Source: Pogostemon cablin
Taxonomy: Eukaryota > Streptophyta > Magnoliopsida > Lamiales > Lamiaceae
DNA: 64,000 nucleotides
Direction: 5' to 3'
Assembly: GCA_023678885.1 (NCBI GenBank)
Contig: CM042955.1
Location: 19,851,835-19,915,834 of the forward strand
The stretch's first letter is position 1; every line of letters starts with the position of its first letter. This document shows positions 10,287-21,750 of this stretch, piece by piece. The notes beneath the pieces are model-generated. The model saw only the letters and a list, made by a program, of their open reading frames with translations, was not told where the DNA came from and ran no database searches. Made by a program: the position numbers and the translations under genes.

Positions 10287-12001
10287 TGATCGTTGTCATT
10301 TTCACCTAGATTTTAGTGTCGTTATGTGTGTATTTTCGAATATTTTTATCCGTATTTGTGTTTCTTTTGGTGGAGTTATTGTTATTTTGAGGAATGTGGT
10401 ATGGTTGGATAAGAATTGTGTAAATGAGCTTAAATATGTGTAAAACAGGTCAAGAAATGGACAAAAACGGAGTCGTGAGCGAAACAGAGTTGGAAAGACA
10501 TGGTATGTTGGTACACGGGCCGTGTGCAGAACACGGCCCTGTAACCAATGGCCGTGTAATGTCATCAGAACTCGTTGCTCGCCCAGGAGGATGGCCGTGC
10601 GCTGGCGCACGGACCGTGCGTTGCTGCACGCCCCGTGTGCTGGGCACGACTCTGTAAGAAGAAGTCGTGTACTCACATCAGAAAACGCTACACGGCCATT
10701 ACCAAGGCCGTGTATTGCAGCTCGAGACGTGTCCGGAAGCACGCACAATACGCCGAAGTAGGTATGCCCTACACGGGCCGTGTAGGTGCAAAAACCTGTG
10801 CAGATTTGAGAAAGTTTCGGAAGCTTCTAGAAGGTCCATTAGTGATATAAAAGGATGACTTGTGCGAAATTAAAGAGAGGAGATCAGATTACAAGCAGTT
10901 ACACACACTAAAACGCCACATTTCCTCACACACTAGATCCATAATCCATCTCTACCATCTAGATCCATCCAATTTCCATTTGATCTTCACTTTCACTCCA
11001 TAAATCCATCCTTCCACCATTTGAGAAGATTGAAGCATCAAGGAGTGAAGAATTTGATACATTGAAGAGGAGGAAAGGTCTTTCCATGCAAGGGAAGCCA
11101 ATCTACTTTCCAATTGTTGAATTTCTTCTTATTATGGCTCAAATGGACCAAAACTTGATTTGTATTGAATTAATCACCATGTTTCGTGGCTAGTCCTATA
11201 GTAGGGCTAATCATATGAATGGTTGAAGTGAAGAGTTAGATATGTAAAACTTGATTAATAATTTGAATTGATTTGTGGATTTCCTTTTATGATATATCAA
11301 TCATGTTTCATTTTAATGTTTGTGTGATTAAATCTTCTATTCATAGTATTAGGATGATCATTCCAATGTTGTGAGTGGATGTTTAATTGAATCATACATT
11401 GAATTGTGCATGCATGTTAGTATAAGGGGAGGTAAGCCATACCCTCCTTAGGCTTAGAACATTCATAGAGGGACACTTAAGAAATTGAGTGAAAAGAACC
11501 AACTTATGATCATAGTACCTTAAGGAAATTGAGATTAAGATCAATCTTAGGAGATTTAGGCTTGTAAAAGAGTCGAGAACCTAGTTGCCTTGGCCATAGG
11601 GATTAGGGGTAAAATTGTGATTGCTTTTAGTTCACAAGTTAATGAAAATTACCATCAAGAGTTTTGCATATCTAGCTCAAGTCTTAACCATAAGTATGAT
11701 TAGCCTTGCTCTCTTCTCAAGTGAATTCTACATCCATTCCATTCATCATTTGCTTGTTGTTTGATCATATACTTTGTTAGTCTTAATTCTAGTTAATTGA
11801 ATAGAGGATTAAGTAATTGTCTTAAATACAACTTCTTCAATCTATCATCCTTACAAAGCACAAATCAATGGAAAATCCGGATACAAACCTAAGTTTCATT
11901 TCACTTGGGACGATATTACTATAAACTTTGTACTTGGTCATGCGTTTACAACAACGATATAGTCTCTTACTCTTACACATTGAAAAATGCGATGAAGAAC
12001 A
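10287..12001 (+). repeat. 5' LTR of Athila-like element (1715 bp)
   Basis: Starts TGATCGTTGTC and ends GAAGAACA, with the canonical TG...CA ends. U3 holds a cluster of short GC palindromes of the type CACGGGCCGTG (about 10515-10785). A TATA box is at 10846 and a purine-rich leader follows. Confidence 0.92.
10846..10852 (+). promoter_or_regulatory. LTR TATA box
   Basis: TATAAAA in the 5' LTR, repeated at 17795-17801 in the 3' LTR. Transcription would start roughly 30 bp downstream, giving a U3 of about 590 bp and a long R/U5. Confidence 0.6.
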
Positions 12002-12019
12002 TGGCGCCGCTGCCGGGGA
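12002..12019 (+). promoter_or_regulatory. Primer-binding site for tRNA-Asp
   Basis: TGGCGCCGCTGCCGGGGA immediately follows the 5' LTR. It is complementary to the 3' end of plant tRNA-Asp (GUC) except for one position (C where T would pair with A). This PBS is characteristic of Athila/Tat-group elements. Confidence 0.85.
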
Positions 12020-12146
12020 AATGTTAAACTTTAGGTTGTAACAAGTTTGAAGTTGATTAGTTTTGATAAGGATATTTCTTTTATTTGTTATTTTTCTTAT
12101 TTGTCTCGGTTGTTTGTGGAGCTAATTTGGAAATTTATGTAGGTAC

Positions 12147-13901
12147 ATGCAAACTCGTTCAAGGTCTCAATCTATTGAGCCTTTGAACTTGGAACTGGAA
12201 GCTACTTTGAGAAGACAAAGAAGAGGAGTGTTAGAGCCTACGGAAGAAAATATGGAAGAAGTAAGGGATAATGCAAACATGGTTGATGAAGAAGGTAATT
12301 TGAGAAATTTTCAAGGTGGTGATAATGCTAGAGGAGGTTATGGTAATCAAGAATATGTGCCACAAGTTTATGCTCAACAAATGCACTTGCAAAACCAACA
12401 AATGCAAGCTATTATTCAAAACTTGTTGGCACAACAAGAAGCAAGGAATAATCCTCCGGTGGTGCAAAATCAACCCCGTGGAAATGGAAACAATGGAGTG
12501 GGAATGAATGTCCGTGATCATTTTCAACCGCAATATGGGAATTATGGTATGTGCCCGCCATTAAATGTGAATAATTTTGAGATCAAGACGGGGTTGATCA
12601 ACATGGTGCAAGCAAATCAATTTGGTGGTGGTACTATGGAGGACCCAAATGCTCACTTAGCCCAATTTACGGAGTTAGCAAACATGATAAAGATAAATGG
12701 GGTAAGTGAGGATGTTGTGAAAATGAAGCTTTTCTCGTTTTTATTACGAGATAGAGCTAAGGCTTGGTATCATACTCTACCACCGGGATCATATACCACA
12801 TGGAGAGAGTTGGCACAAAGATTTTTGAGCAAGTATTTTTCACCATCCAAGATGTTGCATCTTAAAGGGCAAAATTTTCAATTCAAGCAATTGCCACTTG
12901 AAATATTTAGTGAGGCATGTGACCGATTCAAAGAGATGCTAAGGAAGTGTCCCCAACACGGATTTCCCAAAAAGAAACAAATAGGATTTTTCTATGCCGG
13001 TTTGCATAGAAGTGAGAGGATGCCCATTGATGCTTCGGCGGGAGGTTCGATTTTGGAGCAAACTCCGAAAATAGCAATTGCTATATGTGAGGAAGTAGCT
13101 TTGAATACAGGTCAATGGACTATGGATCGTGCACCGGGGATGTATGAAAGGGAAAGAATTGCTAAGATGGAAGAAGTGTGCTTGCAACAAGTGAAAAAGG
13201 TAGAAATGCCTAAGGAAGATATGACCGACAAGTCAATCACGGAGATACTAAAGAGGATGAATGCTAATATGCAAATATCTTCGAATTCTACACCGGGTGT
13301 GAATCAACAAGTGTTTGCTAGCCCTCAACAAGGTATGTCATTGCCTTTGATGAATCAACAAGTGTGTTCTAATCCCCAACAAAGCAAGACTATGCCTAAT
13401 TTGGGTCAATCTTCTCAAAGTTGTCAAATGCATACCTCTATGCCTCAACAAGGTATGTCCTCCAATTTTGGAATTCAAGATGCATGGTGTCCACCGGAGA
13501 TGACTCTTGAGGAAGTTGCCTTTATGCAAGGAAGGAACTTCCAAGGAAATTATGGTGGTAATTTTGGAAATTATGGAGGAGGATATCCACAAAGACAAGG
13601 AGGATGGGGGCAAGGTAATTTTCAAGGGAATCTTAACCAACCCCGTAGGTATGAAAATTTATCGTATGAAAATCAAAGGAATGCCCTCACTCTTCCACCG
13701 GGCATTAATCCGGGGGAGAAAGCTCAAAATGGTGAAGGGAAGCCTACGGTGGAGGATCAAGTTGCTAAAATGTTTGAGTTTATGAAACAAGAAAAAGAAG
13801 TGAATGATAAAAGATTTGATTTCATGAAACAAGAGAAGGAGTTGAATGATAATCGATTAAAAGCTTTGGAGACACAAATAAGTCAAATGACAACCGAGTA
13901 A
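12147..13901 (+). CDS. gag: Retrotransposon Gag (Athila-like)
   Basis: A 584-codon frame from an ATG (MQTRSRSQS) 128 bp after the PBS. Residues roughly 150-300 form the retrotransposon Gag core (AHLAQFTEL, LRDRAKAWYHTLPPGS, W.ELAQRFLSKYFSP). The N-terminal third is Gln/Asn-rich and residues 470-500 are Gly-rich (GNYGGNFGNYGGGYPQ). The C-terminus has a near-repeated FMKQEKE.ND.RF/L heptad-like segment, predicted coiled coil. No CCHC zinc knuckle is seen. The product would form the capsid packaging element RNA. It ends in TAA at 13899, in the same frame as the protease at 14076. Confidence 0.88.
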   Translation: MQTRSRSQSIEPLNLELEATLRRQRRGVLEPTEENMEEVRDNANMVDEEGNLRNFQGGDNARGGYGNQEYVPQVYAQQMHLQNQQMQAIIQNLLAQQEARNNPPVVQNQPRGNGNNGVGMNVRDHFQPQYGNYGMCPPLNVNNFEIKTGLINMVQANQFGGGTMEDPNAHLAQFTELANMIKINGVSEDVVKMKLFSFLLRDRAKAWYHTLPPGSYTTWRELAQRFLSKYFSPSKMLHLKGQNFQFKQLPLEIFSEACDRFKEMLRKCPQHGFPKKKQIGFFYAGLHRSERMPIDASAGGSILEQTPKIAIAICEEVALNTGQWTMDRAPGMYERERIAKMEEVCLQQVKKVEMPKEDMTDKSITEILKRMNANMQISSNSTPGVNQQVFASPQQGMSLPLMNQQVCSNPQQSKTMPNLGQSSQSCQMHTSMPQQGMSSNFGIQDAWCPPEMTLEEVAFMQGRNFQGNYGGNFGNYGGGYPQRQGGWGQGNFQGNLNQPRRYENLSYENQRNALTLPPGINPGEKAQNGEGKPTVEDQVAKMFEFMKQEKEVNDKRFDFMKQEKELNDNRLKALETQISQMTTE

Positions 13902-14075
13902 GGTGAAATACATCGTAAGGGTAAGTTTCCCTCCACTACCGTTACTAATCATAAGGAGTAATGTTTGTATGTTACCATGTGTAATATGAAAAGTAAGGTG
14001 GAGAAAGGGTTGGTGAAAGCAACAAACATTGTTTCAAAGGTTGAAGAAGTAGTTTGTGATGAAGTTGTGTAAAAC

Positions 14076-14957
14076 GTGGAGGAGGAAATTATCATAGATG
14101 ATTATTTGTCTTTTGATGATGAGAGGATCATTGATGAATTTTTGTCTTCATTTGTTGATGAAAGTAAGTGTGATAAAGAGTTGTGGTTGAAACAAGATCA
14201 TGAAATAGTTGAAGTTGATGCTTCATTAAAGGTGGAAGACCCTGGTAAATTTGTGCTTACTTGTAAAATTGAAAATGTGAAATATTTTAATGCTATATGT
14301 GATCTTGGTTCAAGTATTAATGTGATGCCTTTGGAAATTTTTAAAAAACTTGGCATTGGGAGGTTAAAGGAAACGGATGTGGAAATCGGAATAATGGATA
14401 GTTCAATGATAAAGCCCCATGGAGTTGTGGAGGATATGCTTGTGAAAATAGAGGATTTTGTCTTTCCGGTGGATTTTATGATAGTTGAGAAGCAAGCGGA
14501 TCCTTTGATCCCATTGATTTTTGGAAGGCCGTTTTTGGCAATCGGAATAGCAAAATTTGACATGGATAAGAAGAAACTCACACTCCGTTCAAATGAAAGA
14601 GAATTGGTGCTCTCAAGCAAGAATTTAAAAGGGGGAGATCTTCATTTGAAGCCACCCATTAAGCCTCCGGATGACCGAGATCGAGTGGTAAGTGAAATTT
14701 TAAAAGATGAAGATTTAACTAACTTCTTACTTGAATTTGCAGGAAATTTTTCTTCAAGGGGGAACAAGTTCGGGGGTAATCCACGTGTTGATTGGAAGAT
14801 TGCTAAAGGGCCTCCGGGATTTAAAAATATGAGGAAAAGAGGCAATGAATTGAGTTCAAGTGTTAAAGGAGCAAGAAGTGTGGATAAGAAGGTTGTTAAG
14901 AAAATGTTTAAAGTGAAGATGAGGCCCGATGGGGTCTTGGATTTCTTCGATTATTAA
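14076..14957 (+). pseudogene. Retroviral-type aspartic protease segment, cut off from gag by stops
   Basis: Open frame of 293 codons in phase with gag but separated by TAA codons at 13899, about 13962 and 14070. The bridging codons (GKFPSTT..NHKE) resemble the usual gag-protease linker of Athila elements, so one ancestral frame was interrupted. The protease core is FNAICDLGSSINVMPLEIF with DLGS in place of DTG/DSG, then FPVDFMIVE and PLIFGRPFLA. It has no ATG of its own; the frame starts after a stop. Downstream residues to DFFDY have no RT motifs, marking where pol is missing. Probably not made as a separate protein. Confidence 0.75.
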
Positions 14958-17177
14958 GAGCTTAAATGCATCTAGCTCGACGACGTTAAATCGAGCGCTT
15001 GATGGAAGGCAACCCATTTTAGTAAGTTTTCTTATTTAGTTTTATTTTCTTGAATTTTTTGTATGTAGGTGGATTGTACTCATGAAGAAAAATACATATG
15101 GAGAAGACGAAATGTGTTCAATTTGGAATGAAGATGTATGTCACACCACTTTGTTCAAACTTAAATTTAACACTTGTGTTAATTTAAGTTTGGGGGGAGT
15201 GTGTGGTGGCCATACTTACTTGAATATTGGAAATGCACATACGTCGACACAAGGTAACTTCATGAAGATCATTGGAACCTACAAGGGTAAGTCCCACCAC
15301 TTTTTGCAAACTTAATTCTCAACTCTTGTTTCGATTTAAGTTTGGGGAGAGAGTGCGTGGTGTGACTCACCACTTGAGTGTGTTATAGATCATGATTAAT
15401 GATTGATTGAGGGTTACTTTGTGTAAAATTGGGTCAATTTTAAAATTTTCTCATGAGTTTGGTTATAATTTTGGTTTGTTTGGTTGTGCTGAAGTGCATG
15501 ATAGTCCTTATTTTTATTGCAATTGTTGAGCTAATGGTTTTGATGAGTTATTGAGCATAAATGGAGTATAGTGGAAGCATGAATTGAGCCCGAAGATCAA
15601 ATCGAGAAAACATTGTGGATGCAAGGCGGAAGCTCATGCTAACCATTTCTATTCTCAAATGTTTAAGGGAGTTTACTCTACATCTTATCACTTCTAATTG
15701 CTTGACATGAATTGATTTTGATTTGGATTGTATTGGATTAGCATGCTACTTCATATGTTATGTTTGTGGGAGGTTTACTTTCATAATCTAGAATTTTATT
15801 TTCAATTAAGGATGGGATGTTTGTTGAGCTTATTTGTTATGGATGATGAAGTGATATGCTTTGATTTCTAGTGATGGATGATTTGGTTTATGCATGTTAT
15901 ATGTTTTTGTATTGTTTGGTGATGTTTATTTGATCATTGTGGTATTTGTTGTTATTTTTATTCTTGTAGGGATGGTTTGGTGGTATGTTTTTGGGAAGGT
16001 GTTAAGTGTTTTTGAATGTGAGCTATGATGCATTGTTTGTGATGAGTGATGGCAAATATGTTAATGGTTTCTACTTATTGAAATTGTGACATGAATTACA
16101 TAATTTGTTCAATTTTGAGAAGTATGAATGGTAATTATGTTTCTTTTGGTCCAAGCAAAAGCTTGTGAGACTTGAGCCTCAACCGTGCCTCCATGGTTAA
16201 TTTTTGAAGAGAGGACCGGTTGAACTTAGACAAACTAGAACTTGCTCATGGACTATAGGAACGAAGCCCGAATGGTGAAAATTTGTGAAATGATCTTAGG
16301 CCATTCTTATTAAATGAAGTCATAGCCATAAAACTCCTTACCAAAAATATTATCCCTAGTGAACCACTTTGAGCCTATAAGTCTTTTTCTTTATGATTTG
16401 AGCACAATACAAGTCTTGATAATCCACTTGAGCCTTATATATAACCTATGTGTGGGTAATTGAGGATGATGATGGTTTACAAGGGAAGATGAAAAATGTA
16501 CAAGTAAATGGAAGAAAGAGTGAATTAAGAATAAGGATGAAAGAGCTCAAGATAGAAGCAAGTGCAACTTCAACAAAAGTGAAAAAGGAGTAAAATCATA
16601 AAATATGCTCAAGGAATACAAAAGTCAAGGATAAGAAGTATGCCATTCAAAAGAAGCTCAAGGAATCCATGTATGTTGATATTTAGTGCTTTTGAATTGT
16701 TGACAAAGGGAGGAAGTTTGAAAGTGAAGAAATTGGAGAAAAGAATCATCTCTTTGATTATCTACACTTGAATAGTCACTATTATCCAAAGTTTCCTACC
16801 CTACCAAAGAGCCTAAACAATACATCCTAAGATAAAGACCTTTTTGATCACTTATTGAAACTAGGGTGGCTTGTGAACATAGTCTATGAGCAAGCCTATG
16901 GTGAGTCGGTTCTAACCGGTTGATGAGTAATGTTAAAAACCCTACTCCATAGAGTGTTGAGTGAATTTGATATCCTATGAGAGACTTGGATTGTAAGGGA
17001 TTTGATTACACTTTTGTCATTCTTAAGATTGAACTTGTTAATCTTTCATGTTACAAGTTTGATGATGTAGGGATACTTAATGTGATTTTGTAGTCCTTAT
17101 TACTTGTGATGTGTTGTGGTTTATGTTTGTTAAGTGTTTTCCTAGGTGAAAATTACTCCTCTTGGTTATCATTTTTC
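14958..17177 (+). other. Non-coding 3' internal region of Athila-like element
   Basis: About 2.2 kb without a supported frame. It contains two decoy polypurine-tract copies, TTAAGTTTGGGGGGAG (15184-15199) and TTTAAGTTTGGGGAGA (15335-15350). Both are preceded within about 35 bp by the complement AAACTTAA, so each could fold into a hairpin. Confidence 0.7.
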
Positions 17178-17197
17178 ATTGTTCGAGGACGAACAAT
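17178..17197 (+). other. Perfect 8-bp-stem hairpin upstream of the PPT
   Basis: ATTGTTCGAGGACGAACAAT folds with an AGGA loop three bases before the polypurine tract. The same TTCGAGGACGAA core occurs before the PPT of the unrelated chromovirus at 38208-38223. Confidence 0.8.
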
Positions 17198-17200
17198 ACC

Positions 17201-17215
17201 TTAAGTTTGGGGGGT
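17201..17215 (+). promoter_or_regulatory. Polypurine tract of Athila-like element
   Basis: TTAAGTTTGGGGGGT directly abuts the 3' LTR and would prime plus-strand DNA synthesis. Two similar motifs lie at 15184 and 15335. Confidence 0.8.
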
Positions 17216-18950
17216 TGATCGTTGTCATTTTTCACCTAGATTTTAGTGTCGTTATGTGTGTATTTTCGGATGTTTTTATCCGTATTTGTGTTGCTTTTGG
17301 TGGAGTTATTGTTGTTTTGAGGAATGTGGTATGGTTGGATAAGAATTGTGTAAATGACCTTAAATATGTGTAAAACAGGTCAAGAAATGGACAAAAATGG
17401 AGTCGGGAGCGAAACGGAGTCGAAAAGTCATGGTATGTTGGTACACGGGCCGTGTGCAGAACACGGCCCTGTAACCAATGGCCGTGTAATGTCATCAGAA
17501 CTCGCTGCTCGCCCAGGAGGATGGTCGTGAGCTGGCGCACGGACTGTGCGTTGTTGCACGCCCCGTGTGCGGGACACGACACTGTAAGAAGAAGTCGTGT
17601 ACTCACATCAGGAAATGCTACACGGCCATTATCAAGGCCGTGTATTACAGCTCGAGCCGTGTCCGGAAGCACGCACAATACGCCGAAGTAGGTGTGCCCT
17701 ACACGGGCCGTGTGCTGCTACACGGGCCGTGTAGGTGCAAAAACCTGTGCAGATTTGAGAAAATTCCGGAAGCTTCTAGAAGGTCCATTAGTGATATAAA
17801 AGGATGACTTGTGCGAAATTAAAGGAGGAGATCAGATTACAAGCAGTTACACACACTAAAACACCACATTTCCTCACACACTAGATCCATAATCCATCTC
17901 TACCATCTAGATCCATCCAATTTCCATTTGATCTTCACTTTCACTCCATAAATCCATCCTTCCATCCATCATTTGAGAAGATTGAAGCATCAATGAGTGA
18001 AGAATTTGATACATTGAAGAGGAGTAGAGGTCTTTCCATGCAAGGGAAGTCAATCTACTTTCCAATTGTTGAATTTCTTCTTATTATGGCTCAAATGGAG
18101 CAAAGCTTGATTTGTATTGAATTAATCACCATATTTCGTGGCTAGTCCTATAGTAGGGCTAATCATATGAATGGTTGAGGTGAAGAGTTAGATATGTAAA
18201 ACTTGAGTAATGATTTGAATTGATTTGTGGATTTTCTTTTATGATATATCAATCATCTTTCATTTTAATATTTGTGTGATTAAATCTTCTATTCATAGTA
18301 TTAGGATGACCATTCCAATGTTGTGAGTGGATGTTTAATTGAATCATACATTGAATTGTGCATGCATGTTAGTATAAGGGGAGGTAAGCCATACCCTCCT
18401 TAGGCTTAGAACATTCATAGAGGGACACTTAAGAAATTGAGTGAAAAGAACCAACTTATGATCATAGTACCTTAAGGGAATTGAGATTAAGACCAATCTT
18501 AGGAGATTTAGGCTTGTAAAAGAGTTAGAACCTAGTTGCCTTGGCCATAGGGATTAGGGGTAAAATTGTGATTGCTTTTAGTTCACAAGTTAATGAAAAT
18601 TACCACAAAGAGTTTTGCATATCTAGCTCAAGTCTTAACCATAAGTATGATTAGTCTTGCTCTATTCTCAAGTGAATTCTACATCCATTCCATTCATCAT
18701 TTGATTGTTGTTTGATCATATACTTTGTTAGTCTTAATTCTAGTTAATTGATCAAAGGATTAAGTAATTGTCTTAAATACAACATTTTCAATCTATCATC
18801 CTTACAAAGCACAAATCAGTGAAAAATCTGGATACAAACCTAAGTTTCATTTCCCTTGGGACGATATTACTATAAATTTTGTACTTGATCATGCGTTTAC
18901 AACAACGATAGTCTCTTACTCTTACACATTGAAAAATGCGATTAAGAACA
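17216..18950 (+). repeat. 3' LTR of Athila-like element (1735 bp)
   Basis: Matches the 5' LTR over its full length with scattered substitutions. It carries one extra copy of the palindrome unit (ACACGGGCCGTGT twice at about 17700-17732, once in the 5' LTR), explaining most of the length difference. Confidence 0.92.
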
Positions 18951-18955
18951 ACAAC

Positions 18956-20038
18956 ATAACTTGCATTATATAACACGTCAAAATTGTTATTTAATAGTAA
19001 AAATGTGTAACTGTAGACAATATATAATATTTTTTATGGTGCAATGTTTGTTCGTGCTGCTTATTGCATAAGACAACAATATTTTGAGCATTAATAACAC
19101 TTTTCAAAAAATGTTACAATAGATAAAAAAAATTTATTTAACACTTTATGAATGTTACATTTGATATTCTTTTTATATAACACTATTTATAAGGAAAAAA
19201 AATGCACTACAAAGGTTTGAACCCTTGACATTCTTATTAGAAGGTGTGACTTCTACCACCTTGACTAAACTACAACCTTACTTTTATTTTGAGTTTTTAT
19301 TGTATTATACACTTCAAAAAATTTTATTTAATTTTTTAAAATATCTTTTAAAACAATTTAATAGATTTAAACTTGAGTGTTACTATACTAACTAATTTTA
19401 AAAAATTAATTAATATTTTATATTATACGATATAATTTTATTCAAAATTATATTTATTTAAATAATTAAAAGTAATCAAATTATATGTAAAAAAAATCTA
19501 TTATTATATAATAAATTTATATGAATTAAAATTATTTAAAAATAAATATAAATATTTTTTATACATTATTAATATTTTATATAATATAATAAATATTTTA
19601 CATAATAAATATTTTATTTATATGAGTACACATTTTTTTTAACTCGTATAATATAAAAATGATTTAATAATGCTTAATAGTGTTTAGTTTATTTAATTAT
19701 TTAAACTATTTAAAATATTACATTATTATTTATATAAATGTTATTTATTTAAAATATATTATGATAGTATTAAATATACTATAATGTTACATAAAATGTG
19801 TAACATATGAAAAATGATACTATTAAAATGTTACATATAAAAAAGTGTAATCTAAAAAATGTTACATTTACAAAAGTGTTATTTAAAAAGTGTTACTTTC
19901 ATAAAAATGTTACATATAGATGTTATATATTAAACAAGTGTTATATATTATTAAAATTTGAATAATGTTAAAATTATGTTTTATATATAATAAAAATGTT
20001 ACTATGAGGTGTAACATAAGGTCATTTATGTTGTAGTG
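18956..20038 (+). repeat. Body and right end of the CACTA-type element
   Basis: Very AT-rich, no coding frame. Dense short motifs in both orientations (AAATGTTAC, GTGTTAT, TGTAACAT) crowd the right 250 bp. A tRNA-like stretch (about 19215-19280, GGTTTGAACCCTTGAC) lies inside. It ends GTTGTAGTG. Confidence 0.6.
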
Positions 20039-20039
20039 C

Positions 20040-21745
20040 TTGGTTTCAATTTTGGTTTAAATTAATTTAGAGCAAGTGTACTCTATCGTGTGTAGCACGT
20101 AAGCGACCAAGTGCAAAATTTATAAGATATCAAACTCAAGGGCGAAAGTGGGTAGTCGTGTTTGAGAAGTGTTTCACTCTAGTAGGACGAATCTATAAAA
20201 GAGGGGTTGAATTATACTACAAACTAAGCTAGAAAGCAATTAAAGATAGAACATGTACAAATGTGATGGAAAATGGATGAAGGTGAACAATCTAAGAAGT
20301 ATGTAAGACAAGCAACATTCATGGTAAGGTATATATAGATTCACACACACATATGCATTGATGGTTTTCATGTTATGATATTAAGGGCAATCACGTTTGT
20401 ACCCCTAACCCCTATGGCCAAGGTGATTAGGTTCTCAACTCTTTTACAAGTTTAAATCTCCTAGGATTGTTCTTACTCTCAATTCCCATGAAGGTACTAT
20501 GATCATAAGTTGGGTTCCCCTCACTAGTTCATCACTAATGTCCTATTATGAGGTTCTAAACACTTGAAGGGTATGACTTACCTCTCCTCATACTAACTAA
20601 GTCATCTCATGCAATCAATGATTCAATTAAACCACTAAGCATAATATTGGAATGACCATCCTAACACTATGAATAGAGAATTTAACCACACAAATCATAC
20701 ATAAAATGAGAATAATCATTCATGATAGAAAATATTCATAACAATCAATTCATCAAACATGTGGTGTGCAAAATCTACATAATACCTAACCAATCATATT
20801 GCTAGCCTCACATGAGGACTAGCCACTATAAATCATAATAGAATCAATACATTCCATTGCTTGCTCCAATTGAGCCAAATAATGAAGAAAATAACAAAAT
20901 AAAGGTAAGTTGGCTCCCCTTTTATGGTGAACTCACTCCCCTTTGATCATGCTAAAATCTTCAATCAATGATGAATTCCTCTTCTTAGATTGGTGGATGG
21001 ATGAATTTATAGATGGATTTGAGAAGATCAAGTGGATTGGATGGATGAAGTGAAGGGTGGAAGAGATGGAGATGAATGTGCGTGATTTAGGTGTTTAGTG
21101 TGTGTGGAAACTGATCCCAAATGATTCCTCCCGGATTTTGTGGTCAAAACATGTATTTATACCCCCATGGAAGCTTCTAGAACAAGTGGATATCATAGAA
21201 CTGCCTTTTGCACTTACACGGGCCGTGTAGCAGAACACGGACCGTGTAGGGTCATCGCGTGCAGCGCAGTCTCACCGTTTCATGCATAACTTTCACATTC
21301 AAACCCCGATTTGAGTGATTCTTGCGCTCACGCGATCCTCTCTTCAGTGGCTTTCCAACCATATATCACATGTCTAGTTTTGAGCTCCAAAAGAATACAG
21401 AAAAATTACACAAGTTAGACTTGCGTTTTTCAGCATTTTGCTTTGGCTCGTTCTTCCTCATTTCAACTCCGAATTGAGTTTCGTTTTTTCCCACATCTTC
21501 TTTATCGTGTCTAGAATCTATTTTCACCTGAAATAACACAAATTACACCAATTTACCAATTCTCTAAACATTCACAAATATAGCACAATTTAAGGCACTT
21601 AATCATGAAAATCACACATTTATCATTTCAAAGCACAAATCTCCATATCTTCATATAACACCACCAAATGATATAAAAATGAATAAAAACACACAAAAAT
21701 ACATAATAAAAGACACTAAAATCTAGGTGAAAATGACACCGATCA
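20040..21745 (-). mobile_element. Solo LTR of an Athila-like element, inverted
   Basis: About 1706 bp, alignable along its length to the LTRs at 10287 and 17216 on the opposite strand. On the minus strand it begins TGATCGGTGTCATTTTCACC and has a TATA box (TATAAAT, 21161-21155) and two CACGG(G/A)CCGTG-type palindromes. No internal region is attached. AGTGC before (20035-20039) and AGTGT after (21746-21750) look like a 5-bp target duplication with one change. The insertion lies in the last bases of the CACTA right terminus. Confidence 0.75.
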
Positions 21746-21750
21746 AGTGT

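Larger units (their letters stand above)
10287..18950 (+). mobile_element. Athila-like Ty3/gypsy retrotransposon, gag-protease only
   Basis: A structurally complete element: 5' LTR 10287-12001, primer-binding site at 12002, gag 12147-13901, protease 14076-14957, polypurine tract ending 17215, 3' LTR 17216-18950. It is flanked by the perfect 5-bp target duplication ACAAC (10282-10286 and 18951-18955). The 5.2-kb interior lacks reverse transcriptase, RNase H and integrase, so it would depend on a helper element. Lineage is inferred from the tRNA-Asp primer site, long LTRs, the gag N-terminus (MQTRSRSQS) and the CDLGSSINVMP protease motif. By eye the LTRs differ by a few per cent plus indels, so it is older than the element at 30906. 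Confidence 0.9.
10278..20038 (+). mobile_element. Short CACTA-type element split by a nested retrotransposon
   Basis: The left terminus CACTACAAC (10278-10286) is followed directly by the Athila-like insertion. The element resumes after the second target-site copy at 18956. Rejoined, the left end reads CACTACAACATAA. The right end at 20038 gives the same 13 bases on the opposite strand. Interior sequence 18956-20038 has no coding capacity and is full of subterminal GTTACAT/ATGTAAC and GTGTTA motifs, as in plant En/Spm non-autonomous elements. TTAC lies on both sides (10274-10277, and 21750-21753 after subtracting the solo LTR), although three bases are usual for CACTA. Net element length is about 1.1 kb. 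Confidence 0.65.

Noticed and set aside
10302..10748. 148-codon minus-strand frame present in both Athila-like LTRs (also 17232-17678)
   Set aside because: Preserved only because LTRs are copies of each other. Composition follows the GC palindromes and no domain is seen.
19215..19280. Possible tRNA gene (GGTTTGAACCC)
   Set aside because: B-box-like text only; no acceptor or anticodon stems could be formed. It lies inside a CACTA element.
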